Of a stretch of 64,000 nucleotides of DNA, positions 61,115-64,000 are shown piece after piece. The stretch lies in contig CBDCCY010000001.1 of assembly GCA_965215155.1 (NCBI GenBank), positions 744,001 to 808,000 on the forward strand. Reading direction: 5' to 3'. A program made the translations under genes and the position numbers. Under the pieces are notes generated by a model. That model was not told where the DNA came from and did not search any database. It saw only the letters and a list, made by a program, of their open reading frames with translations. Source of the stretch: JAGWAJ01 sp965215155. Lineage in GTDB: Bacteria > Acidobacteriota > Vicinamibacteria > Vicinamibacterales > UBA8438. Within the stretch, counting starts at the first letter, position 1. Every line of letters begins with the position of its first letter.

Positions 61115-62385
61115 CTACGCCCAGGTGAGCGTGCCGGTGCTCTGCCCGAACGCATCGGTCTCGACGCCCAGGTTCTGGAGCATCGTCACGAAGAGGTTGC
61201 AGAGCGGGGCGTTGTGCTCGCCCTCGTGCACGATGTGCGACCCGTGCGCGAAGCCACCGCCGGCCAGCAGGATCGGCAGGTCGACCGGCGTGTGGGCGTT
61301 GGCATTCCCCAGGTTGCTGCCGAACAGCACGGTCGTGCTGTCGAGCAGCGGTCCGCCCCCGTCGCTCCGCTCCCGGAGCGCGGTCAGGAGATCCCCGAAG
61401 GCGCGGACGACCTGCGCCTCGATGCGCTTGAGTTGCGCGATTTTGGTTTCGTCTTGTCCGTGGTGCGACAGGCTGTGCTGGTCGCCCGTCACGCCCTGCA
61501 CCTGCGGCACCACCCCGTGGTCGTGGATCATCATGCTGACGACGCGCGACGAGTCGGTCTCCAGGATCAGCGGGATCATGCGGAACATCAGGCGGATGCG
61601 CCCGACGAGATCGGCCCGGTCCGGATGTCGGTGGGCGGAGCTTCCTCGACGATCGGCTTCGGCCGGTCGAGCCAGCCCTGGACCTCGGTGAGCTCCTGCT
61701 CCGCGCCGCGCACGGCGTCGAAGTAGGCGTCCAGCTTCCGCTGATCGGCCGTGCTGGCGCGCCGCCGTAGCGCCGCCGTCTGCGACCGCAGGCGGTCGAG
61801 GATGCTGCCGCCGTCGTTCAGGCGCTGCGCCTCCCGCTCGACCTCGTCGGGCGTGCCCTGCAGGAAGAGCTTCCGGAACAGGGCGGACGGGCTCGTCTCC
61901 GCCGGCACCATGGCGCCGCTGCGGGTGTAGGACTGGCTCTGCGCGATCGCCGTCCCGAGGACCACGGACGGGAAGCGCGTCACGTAGCCGAAGTGGTCGG
62001 CCGCCACCTGGTCCAGCGAGATCGTGTTGCGGAACCCGTCGAGCCCCGGCCGTCGCGCCGCGGTCAGCCAGGTGATCTCCGAGTTGTGGGGCTGGCGTCC
62101 GCTCTGCTCCTCGTGCGAGAAGCCCGAGAAGAGGGTGTAGCGCGAGCGGTGCCCATCGAGGAGCGACAGGTACTCGGTGGCCTCGTAGCCGGCGCCCGCC
62201 GTCTTGGGGAACCACGACGTCGAGTAGAGCCCGAGCGTGCTGCAGATGGTCACCATCCGCCGCGGCGCGGCGGCGCCGGCGGCGCGGGCGAGCGCCGGAG
62301 ACATCGACTCGAGCAGCGGCAACGCCATCGCGACGCCGGAGGCCCGGAGGAACGTACGGCGATCGAGGGGTCGGGTTGCAATCAT
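61115..62385 (-). pseudogene. DUF1552 protein gene with a one-base frameshift (locus C)
   Basis: From ATG 62385 (Tat-type start DRRTFLRASGVAMALPLLES) the frame codes the first 250 residues of a DUF1552 protein, to EEAPPTDIR. The rest (DLVGRIRLMFRMIPLIL ... SLSHHGQDET ... QSTGTLTWA) continues in a neighbouring frame to the stop at 61115. Adding one G at about 61618-61622 (a CGG/CCGG run) restores a full protein of about 423 residues. Either a recent inactivation or a read error. It lies 49 bases upstream of its DUF1592 partner on the same strand. Confidence 0.85.
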
Positions 62386-62663
62386 GCCTGTAGGCTCCTG
62401 ACGGCTGTCGCCTGCGTCGGGGAGTTCGAGGTCGACCGGCTGCGGGTGATTCGCGCGCCGCCCGCGCCGGTGTTCCGCTCACCATGCTCCCGCGGGCTGT
62501 GGCCCCAAGCGTTGCCATGGGAGCCGGGCGCACTGGCGCTACCGAAAGTAAGTGAACGCTCCGGCACTGTACCAACGCCCCCCGGCGGTGGTCAAGGAGC
62601 TACCTGTCGGAGGATGCGATCCCGGGAGCGCGGGCGTGCGTTGGCAAGGTGCCCCGGCGGCGG
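62386..62663. other. Gap between locus C and the VWFA gene, nothing recognised
   Basis: 278 bases between two same-strand genes. It must hold the locus C promoter, but no clear -35/-10 pair is visible. Frames reading through here on both strands have no recognisable content. Confidence 0.4.
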
Positions 62664-64000
62664 TCAGGGAGGCGGACGGAGTCGGCCTCCAGGCGGCGCC
62701 GGCGCCGTCACCCGGAACGGACGCAGCGTCCGCGCCACCTCCGTGGCGTCGTGCACGGCGCGGACTCGGGCGACGTAGCGCCCGGGGGGGAGGTGCGCGA
62801 CGCTCACGATGCCGGTCACGCGGCGGCGCGCCGCACCGGCGTCGGCCTCGGCGCCGGCGTCGGCAGCGTCCAGGGTTACCGCTCCCCGCGCGAGCACCGC
62901 GCCGGCGGCCTCGGCGACGACCTCGAGGTGGACGGCGGTCCGTTCCCATGCCTCGGGCGATGCCGCGTACAGCTCGGTGTACGCCAGCAGCCGTCCGCTC
63001 GCGACCTGCGCCTCGATCGGGGGACGGATGTTCCCGGCCGGCGACAGAGCCTGATCCGCCACCAGCAGGTCGCCCGCTGCGACCGGCGCCGGGGTGGCCG
63101 GTTCGAGTCGGACGGGATGCTCGACGCTGCCGCGACGGCCTTCCGCGTCGACCACCGCGAAACGCAGGCTGTACGCGCCCGGCGCCTCCACCGGGATCGG
63201 CAGCGAGACCTCCAGCACCGGCCCGTCGGGGCCGGCCGCCAGCCGCGGCGTGACTGGCAGGGTCTCCGCCCACCCCTTCGCGCTGGCCGGATCGCGCAGG
63301 AGATACGACACCGTCAGGGGGGAGAGGCCGCCGGGGGCGCCGACCTCCACTGCGGCCAGGATCTGCATGCCAGAGCCGCCCGCAACGCGGTACGCGTACG
63401 TCGCAGCGCGGACCGACAACTCGCGGACGGCGGTCGGGGAGCGCAGCATGCGCGCCAGGCCCTCGGCTTCTCCGGGGGCCGGGGTCTCCGGCGGGAGGCG
63501 CACCGTCCGCCCCGCGCGGACGCGCGCCCCGGCGCGCCGCACCGCCACGTCGATCGCCAGGCTCTCGCGCTCGGCGTCCGCGGGGCGCGACTCGACGCCG
63601 AGCAGGTAGTAGCCGGTGAGCTCGCTGCGGATCCGGTCGAAGAGGGGGCCGGGGTTGTTGCCGGCCCGGAGCAGGCGCCCTCCCGTCAGCGACGCGGCCG
63701 CGAGGAGGCCTTCCTCCTGCATCCGGCGATCCTGCCGCGGGGTCGGCGCCAGCGCCCGTTGCGCCACGTCGATGAGCGGCTCGTCGAGCAGGACGACGTA
63801 CAGCGTGGTGCGCGACGCCGCGGCCCGGCGCTCGACCTCGCGGAGCGTGAGCCCCGCGCCGTCGATCACGAAGCCGCCGGAGACCCACACCAGCGCCTTG
63901 GGGCCCTCCACCTCGCGCAGGCCTTCGAGGGTCGATTCGAGCTCGCGGCGCACGCCGTCCGTGCGGCTGCGCGTCTCGTTGACGATCTGGCGGCTCTCCG
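62664..64000 (-). CDS. VWFA-related Acidobacterial-domain protein (N-terminus outside the window)
   Basis: The last 445 codons of an exported protein of the 'VWFA-related Acidobacterial domain' type (TIGR03436-like). The visible part of the von Willebrand factor A-like domain has GPKALVWVSGGFVIDG, SRTTLYVVLLD and DRIRSELTGYYLLGVE, continuing into the beta-rich C-terminal region (LSVRAATYAYRV, LPPGRYVARVRAVHD). The frame is open to the window edge without a credible start. Function unknown; these proteins are very common in acidobacteria and are the best taxonomic clue here. Confidence 0.88.
   Translation of the reverse strand, partial: ESRQIVNETRSRTDGVRRELESTLEGLREVEGPKALVWVSGGFVIDGAGLTLREVERRAAASRTTLYVVLLDEPLIDVAQRALAPTPRQDRRMQEEGLLAAASLTGGRLLRAGNNPGPLFDRIRSELTGYYLLGVESRPADAERESLAIDVAVRRAGARVRAGRTVRLPPETPAPGEAEGLARMLRSPTAVRELSVRAATYAYRVAGGSGMQILAAVEVGAPGGLSPLTVSYLLRDPASAKGWAETLPVTPRLAAGPDGPVLEVSLPIPVEAPGAYSLRFAVVDAEGRRGSVEHPVRLEPATPAPVAAGDLLVADQALSPAGNIRPPIEAQVASGRLLAYTELYAASPEAWERTAVHLEVVAEAAGAVLARGAVTLDAADAGAEADAGAARRRVTGIVSVAHLPPGRYVARVRAVHDATEVARTLRPFRVTAPAPPGGRLRPPP

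Noticed and set aside
61115..62385. Two separate DUF1552-related proteins
   Set aside because: The two frames together make one normal DUF1552 protein with a single one-base shift near 61620.

Overview
The window is about 64 kb of very GC-rich bacterial DNA, densely packed with genes and with long antisense open frames everywhere, as expected at such GC. Three lines point to an acidobacterium, most likely of the Vicinamibacteria type: the cut-off gene at the right end matches the 'VWFA-related Acidobacterial domain' architecture, there are three loci of paired DUF1592-type cytochromes and DUF1552 proteins, and there are many secreted Tat-type or c-type-cytochrome proteins. The taxonomy is inferred from gene families, not from a marker tree.

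Layout. 1-3585 (minus): larB, mutS2 and the 5' end of dnaG. 3646-6353: a membrane glycosyltransferase and citrate synthase. 6481-6930: a DUF411 metal-binding protein whose first motif cysteine is encoded by an in-frame TGA followed by a hairpin with a GGU loop, a good selenocysteine candidate. 7071-9671: lepA and lepB. 9771-15913: DUF1592/DUF1552 locus A with a divergent ankyrin protein and a small cytochrome. 16204-17721: a DarTG locus with a deleted toxin and an intact antitoxin. 17718-22812: a c-type cytochrome-like protein, a Uma2 nuclease, a sodium/solute symporter with a small membrane partner, and a metallo-beta-lactamase-fold hydrolase. 23113-28604: locus B (DUF1592, DUF1552, ankyrin). 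28754-35656: CMD protein, DinB protein, a DUF5916 outer-membrane protein with a TolB-like front end, two VOC proteins and a nucleoside hydrolase. 35678-40018 (minus): a GbsR/MarR-like regulator, a TIGR01777 epimerase, a PAS histidine kinase and a small membrane protein.

40298-44906 holds an NHL-repeat protein, a dienelactone hydrolase and two tandem exported FMN alpha-hydroxy-acid oxidases. 44935-47376 is a compact three-gene operon with overlapping genes: gamma-glutamylcyclotransferase-like, RecF/OLD-like ATPase, and a small TOPRIM-like protein. It resembles ATPase-plus-nuclease phage-defence pairs and is the best candidate for an undescribed system. To its right are decayed 3' fragments of two neighbouring genes (a quinoprotein dehydrogenase and an alpha-hydroxy-acid oxidase), then a lone HicB, then the intact dehydrogenase. 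The operon therefore sits between direct repeats made by a segmental duplication. 50612-56157 carries a VOC protein, threonine aldolase, a VapBC pair, an aminoacyl-tRNA-protein transferase that runs without a stop codon into a Tat-exported amidohydrolase, and an FG-GAP protein. 56219-64000 (minus) holds two related secreted proteins, locus C (DUF1592 and a frameshifted DUF1552) and the VWFA-related protein.

Taken together, this is a chromosomal core with housekeeping genes interleaved with secreted oxidoreductase and catabolic loci of unknown substrate, plus three toxin-antitoxin remnants or systems and one putative defence operon.
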